A stretch of 64,000 nt of DNA from Salinisphaera japonica YTM-1 (GTDB taxonomy: Bacteria > Pseudomonadota > Gammaproteobacteria > Nevskiales > Salinisphaeraceae), in the NCBI RefSeq assembly GCF_003788585.1, contig NZ_AYKG01000045.1, forward strand, positions 1 to 64,000. Direction: 5' to 3'. The position numbers were made by a program, and so were the translations under genes. Shown here piece by piece: positions 53,816 through 63,783 of the stretch (position 1 is the first letter of the stretch; every line of letters begins with the position of its first letter). The notes under the pieces were generated by a model. It saw only the letters and a list, made by a program, of their open reading frames with translations. It had not been told where the DNA came from and searched no databases.

Positions 53816-54574
53816 TCAAGTATTTGCAGCACCCGTCGTCGCGTTGCCATCCCGGGTAACAGCGGCGGTCCATCTTTCAATTCGCACTCGTCCGGCCGTA
53901 TTCAACCCTTGAGACCATGAGCGGTTGGTCCAGTAATCACCTTCGCAGCTCTGAACCACCGCCGATGGAACCTTTATAGTCGCCGCGCCATAGAACTTCT
54001 GCGTGTCGGTCTCTCGAGGCGTTGTCACCTCGCTTTCAAAAACATAGTGCAATCGGAACCCGCTCTCTCTGGCCGATTTTTCAAGCACCGAAGCGATTAC
54101 ATGGGACGACGAAGTTGAGGGTTTGCTAGATAGAGGTTTCATGTGCATTCGAATTGAGAACAATCCGGCTTCTATCTCTATATTACCGACATGTTTTAGC
54201 TCGCCCTCGTTCACATCTGGAACGTGGTCGCCGGCAGATTTCCATACGTTTTCCGAATGCTTTTTTCTCGCCAAGAGCAATTGGAAATTTGTGGCCACTA
54301 AAAGCTTATAGCTTCCATTCAAGTTAGGTGCGAGCACGTTATTCAATAGTGGCACGCGCACCCAGAGCCAATTTATAAAAGCCGGGTGACCTAGCGGCAC
54401 TGCAAGAATTGCAGCCCACCCCACGCCTTGGGACAAACTTGCGATGATTTGCCAAAAGCTAGGTCCCAACTCGCCCGCAACGGACGCCTTAAGAAAATAC
54501 GCCGGCAGGCTACATAACAAAATTAGGATAAGCGCAAGCCCAAGCTTGGCTTTAAGATCAACGGCACTAAGCAT
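53816..54574 (-). CDS. Cap15-like CBASS effector (two membrane helices plus beta-barrel domain)
   Basis: A 252-residue protein with two N-terminal membrane helices (about residues 9-30 and 40-62). A beta-rich domain follows, opening with NVLAPNLNGSYKLL, the layout of the S-2TMbeta effectors such as Cap15. In Cap15 the barrel binds a cyclic nucleotide and the helices then disrupt the inner membrane. The gene follows cap2 by 30 bases, the usual effector position. Assignment rests on layout and context; sequence similarity is modest by eye. Confidence 0.65.
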   Translation of the reverse strand: MLSAVDLKAKLGLALILILLCSLPAYFLKASVAGELGPSFWQIIASLSQGVGWAAILAVPLGHPAFINWLWVRVPLLNNVLAPNLNGSYKLLVATNFQLLLARKKHSENVWKSAGDHVPDVNEGELKHVGNIEIEAGLFSIRMHMKPLSSKPSTSSSHVIASVLEKSARESGFRLHYVFESEVTTPRETDTQKFYGAATIKVPSAVVQSCEGDYWTNRSWSQGLNTAGRVRIERWTAAVTRDGNATTGAANT

Positions 54575-54604
54575 CGCAATAACCTACTGAAATTAATTAG
54601 ATAT

Positions 54605-56314
54605 CTATGAGGCGCAGATGCATGTCGGCCGCGACTTAGGTGTGTATCCTTGGCTATTTCGAACATGTGAAGGTGCGGAGTGCATCTTTATTGAGCGAAA
54701 AAGCTTGGTTGGCCGACCCGCCGCCCACTCACACGCTAGTTCGCTCGCCAAACCTGCGGCGACACTCGCCGCGGCGGCTCTGTATGGCGTATATCGATCA
54801 CCGCAACCGCCGTCCCGTGTTTCTGGGGCATCACCGCTTGCTATGTGTGAACCTCGGCCTCCAACCCAAGGCTCAAGGCACGTCCGGCAACCCTCGCCAG
54901 GTATTCCGCGGTAGAGATGAGTGCTCGCAACCCACCCTTCTCCTTCAACGGCTACCGATAGCAAGGCCCAATCACGCTCGCGGCGAGCATAGTTACTAAA
55001 GCACGCACCGATATTCGGAGCGCCTGTTGCGTCGATTACCAAGTCTGCTTCGTGATGAGCACTAGGGTCACCGGCGCACATCACATGAGCAATTACATTG
55101 TCGGCAAGGCGTTCACGCTTCAATCGCGCAGCAAGGGCTTGGGCTTTCGAAAGCCCAAGCGACGGTATCCCGAGAAGATGCCTGCCGCAGTTTTCTGGCC
55201 TGAGCGATTGGGGATCGTAAATATCTAGTGAGCCTTTATCTCGACCGGCGCCAGCTTGTACGAGGAAATCTGCGAGCTGGGCTCCGATCGCACCCGCCCC
55301 GAGTAAATGGATCTGCTTTCCTACAAGTGCGGCTGACCCAGACGGCGCATTTCTTGTCGAAACAAAGTCGTTGTCTATTCTCTGAAACGACCATCTCTGA
55401 ACCGGTAGACTTCTTGTTAGTGCCGTATTTCCAACAAGCTGTTTAGCGAATTTCGCGCCCGGGCGAAATTTCGATACTAGTTGAGAGGAGACCTTTATAT
55501 ATGCTCCAAATCGTCCTGCTCTAGTCTCCAATAACATGAACGCCGAAGACGTTTTGCCCTTTCTAGGGCGAATCAGAGAACCCAGCTCTCGCCAGATTGA
55601 CTCGGGATCGACCGGATTGTGGTCAGCGATCCAGTCGTTGAGCTCGGCTAACGTCTTTGGCGGCTTGCCGCTGGGCCATGTCGGAAACGGGTAGCTGTCA
55701 AGTTTCACCGTTAGACACGGAGGCAAATCCATGGCCTCGAAAATATCGAAGGCGCCGTATCTATTAGCCTCTTCGTCGCCCTTTCGCGCCACAATTTCTA
55801 TCGGATTTGCGCGTTTCTCCTTTCTCCGGCCTAGCTTGAAGTGAACAAGACTTGTGCCTCGAGATAGAGGCCAACCTGTTTCCGAGATGTCGAGATACAG
55901 ATTCGCGCCACGCCAATGGACTGCAAATTCGGAGTCGAACTCCCGAATTTCGTTGCCTTTTCGAATCCGATGAAACTCAGCTTCTGCGCGCTCCGCAGCG
56001 CTCACTACATGCCCCACGAAGTCGGTTGACTCGCTGTCCCATTCGACGCTTTCGTGATTCAGATAACAAAACCAGTCACCGATTCGGTGGAGCAGCGCCT
56101 GAGCCGGCGCCCCTGATACGGTCGTGAGACGCGCGCTCGGTGGAAGCCAGAGCTTATTTGGGTTGAAAGTCAGCGTCAGGGCGACGACACCGCCTTCGAT
56201 CTCAAGATTTTTTTGATAGCAAATGCCCTGGGCATCCACTGTGGGCTGCCAATTCCGCGAAGAGAGAGCCTCGGCGATCTCGAGAAACAAATTATGCCGA
56301 CTGTGCGTTTCCAC
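54605..56314 (-). CDS. cap2: CBASS Cap2: fused E2-like/E1-like (ThiF) conjugating enzyme
   Basis: A 569-residue protein. The C-terminal ~250 residues are an E1/ThiF adenylation domain: HLLGAGAIGAQLADFLVQAG (GxGxxG at residues 339-344), VIDATGAPNIG, a Cys pair in GEGCRTCLEPW, and PYRAAAASVAAGLAS. The N-terminal half fits the E2-like and linker parts of Cap2. Cap2 links the C-terminus of the CD-NTase to other molecules and so primes it. It overlaps the CD-NTase gene by 23 bases. Confidence 0.85.
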   Translation of the reverse strand: METHSRHNLFLEIAEALSSRNWQPTVDAQGICYQKNLEIEGGVVALTLTFNPNKLWLPPSARLTTVSGAPAQALLHRIGDWFCYLNHESVEWDSESTDFVGHVVSAAERAEAEFHRIRKGNEIREFDSEFAVHWRGANLYLDISETGWPLSRGTSLVHFKLGRRKEKRANPIEIVARKGDEEANRYGAFDIFEAMDLPPCLTVKLDSYPFPTWPSGKPPKTLAELNDWIADHNPVDPESIWRELGSLIRPRKGKTSSAFMLLETRAGRFGAYIKVSSQLVSKFRPGAKFAKQLVGNTALTRSLPVQRWSFQRIDNDFVSTRNAPSGSAALVGKQIHLLGAGAIGAQLADFLVQAGAGRDKGSLDIYDPQSLRPENCGRHLLGIPSLGLSKAQALAARLKRERLADNVIAHVMCAGDPSAHHEADLVIDATGAPNIGACFSNYARRERDWALLSVAVEGEGWVASTHLYRGIPGEGCRTCLEPWVGGRGSHIASGDAPETRDGGCGDRYTPYRAAAASVAAGLASELACEWAAGRPTKLFRSIKMHSAPSHVRNSQGYTPKSRPTCICAS

Positions 56315-57479
56315 GGAGCGGGATAGCGCGGTTGTTAGATGTATGCACTATTCCAGGAACTGCTAGGCCAAGGGTGTTCGTGACGCCAACGTCATTCTCT
56401 CTTGCTTCATCAGGTGCATCTGGGAAACGAATTCCGAATATCGCTTTCATCGTGTCGTAAGCCTGCTCGCATGACTGATCGTGAAGTGCGTCTCGAAGCG
56501 CCGACTGGCGCTGCCTAAGAGATGCCGCCAAACGTTCGCGTACGGAGTAATCCGTAGCTTCGAGAACGTCGATGTCTTCGTTGCCGGGCGCGGGCAGGCG
56601 CCCGAGCAAACCATCGGCCATTGGCCCTAATACGGCCAGCAGAGCTAGATCATCGCGTCCAACGCGGCAGAGGTTGAAATCGAGATGTTTAGCCGTTAGC
56701 AACGTCAGCGCAATAGAGGTCGGCCCTGCTGCATCGTCGCCCCAATCCCTGAGAGCCTTACAGAACCTGACGACGCGTTTGAACATCGGTCCGAACAATT
56801 GACTTGCATTCTCGATGGTATTGTTGATCGACTTTGCATCGGATCGGACCCAGCCGTCAGAGGTTGCGAGAAGAGAGGTCTCCGGTATTTCGAACCAAGT
56901 GATCTCGTCGCTTTGGGTCGTAGAGCTATCCATCTTCGAGCTCGACTCGACAAACGCTAACGCGACCATTTCCTGATGTCGCGCGCGTGGGATCGCATAG
57001 GATGTGACATCAATATGTGCGTCGTCGCGAATATAAATCCGGTCACAACAATGCTTTGACTTGAAGCGCCATCCGTTTGCGTTAGCGATTTGCGCCAAGG
57101 CTTGAGCCGTCAACTCCCGCAATTTTTTAGCGCCAAGCTTCGGCGTACTGGTCGCGCCTTTAATAAACTCAAGCGGCAGATACATACCAATATCACTATC
57201 CGCCTCGCGGTAATTCGTCGAACCTCGCAGGGGATCGATTAGCGTGCCGTACGCGTTGCTACCCTGCCGCAAGTATTTCGGCGCCGGCGTTACCCCCTCG
57301 TCACAAAGCATAATTGTGCTAAGGCCTTTTTTCAGGATAGCCGACAGCTCTCGCCTAATTATCGCCTCCGCGCGCCTGATTTCATCAAGCATCTCGTTAT
57401 CCGGGGCGAGATTGACGAGAAGAGTCTTCGAGGAGCCGGACTTATGGAAGGCTCCGGAAAGGTTGTTAGAGGTCCGCAT
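56292..57479 (-). CDS. CBASS CD-NTase (cyclic oligonucleotide synthase)
   Basis: A 395-residue cGAS/DncV-like nucleotidyltransferase. Active-site residues are visible: Gly73-Ser74 in RQGSNAYGTL, Asp94 and Asp96 in ADSDIGMYLP, and Asp157 in HIDVTSY. These make a cyclic di- or trinucleotide on phage infection. The C-terminus ends in a flexible Gly/Asn/Ser/Ala tail, as expected for a Cap2 substrate. It is first in the effector operon and divergent from the WYL regulator gene. Confidence 0.9.
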   Translation of the reverse strand: MRTSNNLSGAFHKSGSSKTLLVNLAPDNEMLDEIRRAEAIIRRELSAILKKGLSTIMLCDEGVTPAPKYLRQGSNAYGTLIDPLRGSTNYREADSDIGMYLPLEFIKGATSTPKLGAKKLRELTAQALAQIANANGWRFKSKHCCDRIYIRDDAHIDVTSYAIPRARHQEMVALAFVESSSKMDSSTTQSDEITWFEIPETSLLATSDGWVRSDAKSINNTIENASQLFGPMFKRVVRFCKALRDWGDDAAGPTSIALTLLTAKHLDFNLCRVGRDDLALLAVLGPMADGLLGRLPAPGNEDIDVLEATDYSVRERLAASLRQRQSALRDALHDQSCEQAYDTMKAIFGIRFPDAPDEARENDVGVTNTLGLAVPGIVHTSNNRAIPLRGNAQSA

Positions 57480-57540
57480 GGCTACACCCAGGTTCAGAAC
57501 ATACTTGCGCGTTTGTCGTGTTCACTATGTCTTTATGCGA

Positions 57541-57572
57541 TAGTACTGCAACCGAAAACCGTAGTGCAACCG
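57541..57572. promoter_or_regulatory. Direct repeats in the CBASS/CapW divergent promoter
   Basis: TGCAACCG occurs at 57547-57554 and 57565-57572, each preceded by an AGT-type triplet, 18 bases apart. They lie just before the capW ATG and about 70-90 bases upstream of the CD-NTase start. A dimeric CapW repressor could bind here. Confidence 0.45.
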
Positions 57573-57580
57573 GAAAGTGA

Positions 57581-58555
57581 ATGGTTTCGAAAAACGAACG
57601 CATAGGGCTCGCGATTGATCGGGGGAAGTCCTTTGAAGAACTCAGAAACGCGGTAAAAAAACGCATGCGTTACCTGGAGTTTCTCGCTTGGTTTCGTGGC
57701 TGGGTGTCTAGAAAAGACCTTATGGAACGATTTGATATTGGTCCTACGGCCGCAAGCTCCGATTTCACCATCTATTCGGACGCATACCCGAATAACCTGC
57801 GTTACGACCTAAAGAAGAAGCGTTATGTGAGTACGCCCGAGTTTGCGCCTGCCTTTCGGCACAACCTTCGTCGTGCCTTGCAGTCGCTTAGTTCCGCGCT
57901 CGACGACGACGCAAGATCCGATACAGAGGTGCCCATACCAGTGGCCCCTTGTCCTAGCATTCAGCGGGAGCTCGATCCCTCCGTCGTTGCGACTATTTGC
58001 AGGTCGATCTCCACGCGCAGCGAAATTATTGCGAACTACACGTCGATGTCGTCCGGTGATAAGGCGCGAAGATTGGTTCCACTAGCCTTACTGAGCGATG
58101 GATTTCAATGGCGGGTACGATGCTTTGACCGGGCCCGAAGCCGTCACGGATTCCGCGATTATATGCTTGCCCGCTTCGGCGTTATCGAGCAAGGCTCCTG
58201 GGAGAGCGGCCGCGATATATCACTTCGAAACGACCCGCAGTGGTCAAATTACGTCTGCTTAGAGTTTGCGCCTCACCCAAAGGCCCAGTATCGACCTGCA
58301 GTGCTTAGCTCGTACGATTTCGACGATCAGGAAGTGTTAAGAGTTAATGTTCGCGTCGCGGAGGTGGGATATTTATTGCGGCTGTGGCCAGTAGACGTAA
58401 CGGAATCAGCCCTTCTTTCATCAAACGCTTATCAACTTCACCTAGCGAATTCCTTACAGGTTCAGCAAATAGTTGAAAACGTAACTCAGAATGAGTGGAT
58501 ATTCGATTCGTTAGCTGCCGAGCAGACTGAATTAGCCGAATTGAATAGACGATGA
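57581..58555 (+). CDS. capW: CapW-type WYL-domain transcriptional repressor
   Basis: A 324-residue regulator: N-terminal winged helix (FLAWFRGWVSRKDLMERFDI to SSDFTIYSD), central WYL domain (around RRLVPLALLSDGFQWRVRCFD and FRDYMLARF) and a WCX-like C-terminal part. CapW/BrxR proteins repress defence operons and release on infection or DNA damage. It is divergent from the CD-NTase gene across 101 bases, the standard CapW position. Confidence 0.88.
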   Translation: MVSKNERIGLAIDRGKSFEELRNAVKKRMRYLEFLAWFRGWVSRKDLMERFDIGPTAASSDFTIYSDAYPNNLRYDLKKKRYVSTPEFAPAFRHNLRRALQSLSSALDDDARSDTEVPIPVAPCPSIQRELDPSVVATICRSISTRSEIIANYTSMSSGDKARRLVPLALLSDGFQWRVRCFDRARSRHGFRDYMLARFGVIEQGSWESGRDISLRNDPQWSNYVCLEFAPHPKAQYRPAVLSSYDFDDQEVLRVNVRVAEVGYLLRLWPVDVTESALLSSNAYQLHLANSLQVQQIVENVTQNEWIFDSLAAEQTELAELNRR

Positions 58556-58573
58556 GCGGTCGACCGCTTTTGT

Positions 58574-58614
58574 TGCTCGTACGTTGAACTGCAGCCACGC
58601 CTAGCGTACGAGCA
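58574..58614. repeat. Inverted repeats after capW
   Basis: Perfect 10-base arms TGCTCGTACG (58574-58583) and CGTACGAGCA (58605-58614) are 21 bases apart. A 14-base palindrome, AGCGGTCGACCGCT, lies at 58555-58568 over the capW stop and is followed by TTTTGTTG. This may be a terminator. The rest of the 830-base gap to 59387 shows nothing I can support. Confidence 0.55.
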
Positions 58615-59387
58615 GTCTCGTCGGAATATATTTCATCGCGCCTGCGCTGCCTCAATTGGACGGAGCTGCCTTCTGTCCGAGTGAACTGGATCCTACTGAC
58701 TCGACAGTCCTCAGTGGCTTTGAAGTGACAAGCTGCGGCAGGTCATGCGGCTTGAGGAAGCCGCGTTAGGAAGTAGATCGCCGTATCCTCAGTATCGCCA
58801 CGATCCATAGTCATCGAAAGCGAATTGATGAAGAGGTCCGATTCTAGCCGGAAGCGGTCAAAGTTGGGATCAGATCGAGCTGATGTGATTATCACGGACA
58901 GGTGAATTAAGCGTCGGATTCGGACGTGGGGCGTTTTATTGACGAATACTCCCCGACCACATCGCGCGTGTCTCCACCAATTGTGTATCGCTGAGTACGA
59001 CCTCCAGTTGTCCCTACCACCGAGCGTCTAACCACGACCCCACCCACATCCCCTACGACGCCGCCAGTTTGATGGCCATTGCTCGTACTGAAGTGCGCTT
59101 CCGGATGTTCTCGAACTTTTCTATCATGACGGCTCCAATCTGCAGGACTTGGTGTTTGACTCGCCTGTCGTGTCCGCACGTTCTGTTCGTACTGCAAGGG
59201 TCGCTACTGTCGATGCTGTTACTGCCGCAGTGCGACGTCAATCACGGCGTGAAATTGGGTATCAACCGGCGTGGTCGGGCACTCGGTTTTCGACTTTCGA
59301 AGAAACGTCTACGCTCTACGTACATAACGACGAATCTCAGAGCGCGCTCGATCTGCGGGTGTCGCAGCTTTTACAGCCGGGGGCGGC

Positions 59388-62300
59388 ATGGATATCGAGA
59401 GCTTCATTGAGCGATGGCGACCATCCGGGGGCTCGGAGCGCGCGAACTACCAGCTGTTTCTGGCGGAGCTCTGTGATGTTCTGGGCGTGGCGAGACCCGA
59501 TCCGGCTCAGCCGAACAATCAGGAGAACGCCTATGTCTTCGAGCGATCTCTGAGTTTCACCAACGCCGAAGGCCGCGAAACCACCAACTTCATCGATCTG
59601 TACAAGCGCGGCTGCTTCGTCTGCGAGACCAAGCAGGGCGTTGAAGAACGCGGCGGTGAGGATCTGTTGTCTGAAGCGATGGATCAGGCGAGCCGCACTC
59701 GCAAGCAGGGTCATGGGCGTCGTGGCACGGCAGGATGGCATCGAACCATGAAAAAGGCTCGCGGTCAGGGCGAACGCTATATCCGTTCGTTACCGACAGC
59801 CGATGGCCGGCCTCCATTCCTGCTTGTTGTCGATGTGGGACACGTCATCGAGGTCTATGCCGAGTTCAGCCGAACCGGCGGTCACTACACGCCCTACCCG
59901 GACACCCGCGGGTATCGTATTCGCCTAGACGATCTACGCGAGCAGCGCGTTCGTGACCGTCTTCGCGCGATATGGACAGATCCCTTGGCTCTCGATCCGG
60001 CGCGCGTAAGCGCACGCATCACTCGGGATATCGCCGACCGGCTCGGCCGGCTGGCTCAATCGCTCGAGCACGATGAGCATCCACCCGAGCATGTGGCGTC
60101 TTTTCTGATGCGCTGCCTGTTTACGATGTTCAGTGAGGATGTCGGCCTACTACCGCACAGGAGCTTCACCGAGCTTCTGGAGTCCCTTCGCGACAATATC
60201 GAGTATGTGGCACCAAGCCTTGAGCAGCTTTGGTCCACGATGAACCTGGGCGGGCGCTCCATCCAGCTCCGTAAAAAGCTGGTGCGCTTCAACGGCGGCC
60301 TGTTCGCAGACAACTCGGCGATCCCACTGACTCGCGATCAGCTCGAGTTGTTAATTGAATCGGCCCATGCCGACTGGACGAACGTCGAGCCGGCGATCTT
60401 CGGCACGCTCCTAGAGCGTGCCTTGGAACCGACTGAGCGACACAAGCTCGGCGCGCACTACACCCCTCGCGAGTATGTCGAACGCCTGGTCGTACCCACG
60501 ATCGTCGAGCCGCTGCGAGAGGACTGGGCGAATATTGAAGCTGCGGCCACGCAGATCGATGATGCCGGCGACACCAAGAAGGCAATCGCACTGGTGCGGG
60601 ACTTCCTACGTCGGCTCACACAGGTGCGCGTGCTCGATCCGGCCTGTGGAAGCGGCAATTTCCTCTACGTCACGCTGGAGCATCTCAAGCGGCTCGAAGG
60701 TGAAATCCTCGAATCACTCGCTGGTTTCGGTGCGACTCAGGGGACACTGGAAACCGAAGGCCTGACCGTCGATCCACACCAGTTGCTCGGCCTGGAAATC
60801 AACCCGCGTGCGGTAGCGATCGCCGATATCGTGCTCTGGATTGGCTACCTGCAGTGGCACTTCAGAACACATGGCAATGTCCTACCGCCCGAGCCGGTGC
60901 TTCGAAACTTCCAGAACATACAGCATCGCGATGCGTTGATCGAGTGGGCGTCAGTTGAGGATGATCGTGACGAACACGGACAGGTGATCACCCGTTGGGA
61001 CGGTATAAGGACCAAGCCCAGCCCGGTGACTGGCAAAGAGATCCCAGACGAAACGGCTCGGATTAACGAAGTGGTCTATCGCAACCCGCGCCGTGCCGAG
61101 TGGCCCGAGGCTGACTTCATTATCGGCAATCCGCCCTATTTGGGCGCTCGCGTGATCCGCGCCGCCGTGGGCAGTGGATACCTGGATGCGTTGCGTTCGG
61201 TTTATGACGATGTACCGCAGAATGCCGATTACGTCATGTATTGGTGGTATCGCGCGGCGGAGGCCGTTCGGCAAGGCGCAACGCGGCGGTTCGGGCTTAT
61301 CACGACGAACAGTATTCGCCAGTCGTTCAGTCGCAGCGTCCTCGAGACACATCTAAAGGACAACAAGAACTTCCGCATCGCTTTTTGTGTGCCTGATCAT
61401 CCCTGGATCGACGCGCACCTGGGTGCCGCGGTCCGTGTAGCAATGACGGTCGGTGCCGGCGCCGGCCTTCCCGGGCAACTTTCCGAGATCGAGGCGGAGT
61501 CCTACGATGACGAAGGCGTCGCACAGATCGATTTCACGACCAGCCTGGGAGATATAACGCCCGCACTGACCGTCGATTACGATCCGGCCGCCTGCCCGCC
61601 TCTGGTCGCCAACAAGGGCGTATGCAGTGTCGGCTATCAACTCAGCGGCAAAGGTTTCGTTCTGACACAGGATGAAGTGGCCACGCATTTTCAGAACGCG
61701 TCTGAGGGATTGATTAAGCCCCTGTTGTCAGGCCGCGACATTACGCAGCGCACGCGTGATTTGTTCGCCATCGATGTCTGCGACTTCACGGAAACAGCGC
61801 TACGTGACCGAGAGCCCGATATCTATCAGTGGCTTGCTGCGCGAGTTAAGCCCGAGCGTGATGAGAACGCACGTAAGTCGGTCGCGGCCAAGTGGTGGAT
61901 CTTTGGAGAGCCACGCAATACGTTCCGCCCCGCGTTGGTGGGTAATCGCTCTGTTGTCGCTACATCGCTCACCGCGAGGCATCGGATCTTCGTTCGCGTT
62001 CCCGCCGAGACGCTAGCCGACAGCACGACTGTGATGTTTGCTCTGGACGATTCGTTCCACTTCGGGGTGCTATCGAGTCGCTTCCACGTGCTTTGGGCCG
62101 TGCGTTCAGGCAGTCGCATGGGTGTCGGCAACGATCCTCGGTATACGAAATCGAATTGCTTTGACAATTACCCTTTCCCTGACGCCCAGCTTGAACGAGC
62201 CGATGCAGTGAGGGCTGCAGTCGCACGCATGCAACAGCACCGCGAATCACGCCTCTCGCAGTATCCTAATCTGACGCTCACCGGCATCTACAACGTCATG

Positions 62301-62813
62301 GAGAAACTGCGTGAGGGCAGTACGCTGACCACCACGGAGCGCACGATATACAGCCAGGGTGCGGTTCAAGTGTTGCTCGAATGTCACGACGAACTCGATG
62401 CCGCTGTCGCATCGGCATACGGGTGGTCTGCTGATCTGAGCGATGATGACATTCTCGAGCGGCTTTTGACGCTGAATCTCGAGCGCGCTGCGGAGGAGCG
62501 GAACGGCCACGTGCGCTGGCTGCGGCCGGGTTTTCAGAATCCGACTGGGAGCGATCAATCAACGCAGGCCGAGATCGCTGTCGCTGCGCAGCAAGACGCC
62601 AAGCAGACGGGCCGGCCGAAATTGCCGGCGGATCTCCCGGAACGGTTTTCTGCTGTTCGCTCGGTGTTTTTCGACTTGCCCGAGGGCGCCGACACGGATG
62701 GTGTGGCGAAACGTTTCAAGGGCGCAAAACGGAAAACTATCGACGAGATTCTCAAAACGCTCGTTGGCCTGGGTCAGCTCAGCCGCGATGAGGCCGGGGT
62801 GTACCGCCGGTGA
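59388..62813 (+). CDS. MmeI-type (type IIL) restriction-modification enzyme
   Basis: A 1,141-residue single-chain enzyme. The N-terminal nuclease site is Asp70-X9-Glu80-Thr-Lys82 ([14 protein letters not shown]), with the same spacing and numbers that I recall for MmeI. Then come a helical linker and a gamma-class adenine methyltransferase: [11 protein letters not shown] at residues 417-427 and NPPYLG at 581-586. The target-recognition region follows (about 790-1000), and a C-terminal extension beyond MmeI ends in a winged-helix-like segment. One recognition domain serves cutting and one-strand adenine methylation. A DISARM-type methylase is the main alternative, but the nuclease motif argues against it. 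Confidence 0.85.
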   Translation: MDIESFIERWRPSGGSERANYQLFLAELCDVLGVARPDPAQPNNQENAYVFERSLSFTNAEGRETTNFIDLYKRGCFVCETKQGVEERGGEDLLSEAMDQASRTRKQGHGRRGTAGWHRTMKKARGQGERYIRSLPTADGRPPFLLVVDVGHVIEVYAEFSRTGGHYTPYPDTRGYRIRLDDLREQRVRDRLRAIWTDPLALDPARVSARITRDIADRLGRLAQSLEHDEHPPEHVASFLMRCLFTMFSEDVGLLPHRSFTELLESLRDNIEYVAPSLEQLWSTMNLGGRSIQLRKKLVRFNGGLFADNSAIPLTRDQLELLIESAHADWTNVEPAIFGTLLERALEPTERHKLGAHYTPREYVERLVVPTIVEPLREDWANIEAAATQIDDAGDTKKAIALVRDFLRRLTQVRVLDPACGSGNFLYVTLEHLKRLEGEILESLAGFGATQGTLETEGLTVDPHQLLGLEINPRAVAIADIVLWIGYLQWHFRTHGNVLPPEPVLRNFQNIQHRDALIEWASVEDDRDEHGQVITRWDGIRTKPSPVTGKEIPDETARINEVVYRNPRRAEWPEADFIIGNPPYLGARVIRAAVGSGYLDALRSVYDDVPQNADYVMYWWYRAAEAVRQGATRRFGLITTNSIRQSFSRSVLETHLKDNKNFRIAFCVPDHPWIDAHLGAAVRVAMTVGAGAGLPGQLSEIEAESYDDEGVAQIDFTTSLGDITPALTVDYDPAACPPLVANKGVCSVGYQLSGKGFVLTQDEVATHFQNASEGLIKPLLSGRDITQRTRDLFAIDVCDFTETALRDREPDIYQWLAARVKPERDENARKSVAAKWWIFGEPRNTFRPALVGNRSVVATSLTARHRIFVRVPAETLADSTTVMFALDDSFHFGVLSSRFHVLWAVRSGSRMGVGNDPRYTKSNCFDNYPFPDAQLERADAVRAAVARMQQHRESRLSQYPNLTLTGIYNVMEKLREGSTLTTTERTIYSQGAVQVLLECHDELDAAVASAYGWSADLSDDDILERLLTLNLERAAEERNGHVRWLRPGFQNPTGSDQSTQAEIAVAAQQDAKQTGRPKLPADLPERFSAVRSVFFDLPEGADTDGVAKRFKGAKRKTIDEILKTLVGLGQLSRDEAGVYRR

Positions 62814-63200
62814 TCAATTGGATACGCGCGGATTTCCCAAGGCCCGTTTTCTTGCGGGCATCAATCACGCTTAAGCAAAATATGACCAAAGTTGCCTAAC
62901 CTCGATGCTTGTTTTGCAGCGCTGCGATGGAATGAGCGCGTTAGGCGGCCGAAGCCTGCCGTTTCGAAGGTCGAGCGACCGTCAGTAACAGATCGCACTC
63001 GTCGCTTATCGATCGCCGCCCGGCTTTGGCTCAAGATTGACGTGCTGTTCGATGGCCGGGTTGGTCAAAGCGAATGCGGATATCCGCGACCTTTCCCGAC
63101 TACCCTTCCGTCTCTACCTTAATGGGCATTCGGAAACCCTTGCGCCGAAACCGACAGGTGATCTGCGAAAATAAGGCTTCAAATGAATTCGGCAAGCTTA

Positions 63201-63402
63201 TGTCAAAACCGGTTGTGACATAGAAAGCGCTTTTATCGCCTCTCACGGCTTTAATAGTCGCCTAGTGTCTAAACCAGTTGTGACAAATGACCGAAAAATT
63301 ATGCTACGTGAACCTGCGGTTTTTCAAAACTCAAACCGGGTCAACGCCGCCTTCGGCGAAGATTTTTTGGTATGAATGGATAAGTCTCAACTGGTTGCGA
63401 CG
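63201..63402. repeat. Three copies of a 20-bp palindrome
   Basis: TGTCA-x-AACCGGTT-x-TGACA at 63201-63220 is palindromic except for one base pair. A close copy lies at 63266-63285 (TGTCTAAACCAGTTGTGACA) and a weaker one at 63383-63402. This looks like a set of repressor operators. A 61-codon frame starting at 63287 has no ribosome-binding site, and I do not call it. Nothing else is evident in 62814-63600. Confidence 0.7.
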
Positions 63403-63603
63403 GAAGGCTGTACGATCTTTGCTTAATGCAGAGTCGCGCCGGTTTCTTCAGTCAATAATAGTTCTCTCCTAAGAGTTTCGTTTAACAGATCGAAAATGGC
63501 ACGCGGTGGCGACTCCCTTTGCGTTACTAAGTCACATCGGCTCCATCACGAGTTCGTACGAACGGCAGCTTTCCATACGCTAGTCGAATAATCGCGCTTA
63601 ACC

Positions 63604-63783
63604 GGTCCATACAGGACATCAATTGGACCGGCATCAGATCCACTCTTTAAACCTGGTCCAAATTAGCCCAGCTTTGGACCGCAAAATTTTCACAATGGTT
63701 TTTCTGGTCTCCGGAAAGCCCACATCGGACCGGATAACACAGTTGGCGGATTGCGCCGGTCCGTTTTGTACCTTCTTGAGACC
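63604..63783. repeat. Four 26-bp dyads repeated every 51 bp
   Basis: Each unit is GGTCY-N16-GGACC: 63604-63629, 63655-63680, 63706-63731 and 63758-63783 (the last with AGACC). Unit 1 has arms CCGGTCCA/TGGACCGG, and unit 2 has GGTCCAAA/TTTGGACC. Spacing is 51, 51 and 52 bases, about five helical turns, so bound proteins would lie on one face. The array ends one base before an ATG. Confidence 0.85.

Noticed and set aside
58907-59553. Several short frames on both strands before the restriction enzyme
   Set aside because: None has a convincing start site or domain, and they overlap one another.
63287-63472. 61-codon frame between the palindromes
   Set aside because: No ribosome-binding site, no recognisable motif, and it lies over the repeats; more likely chance.
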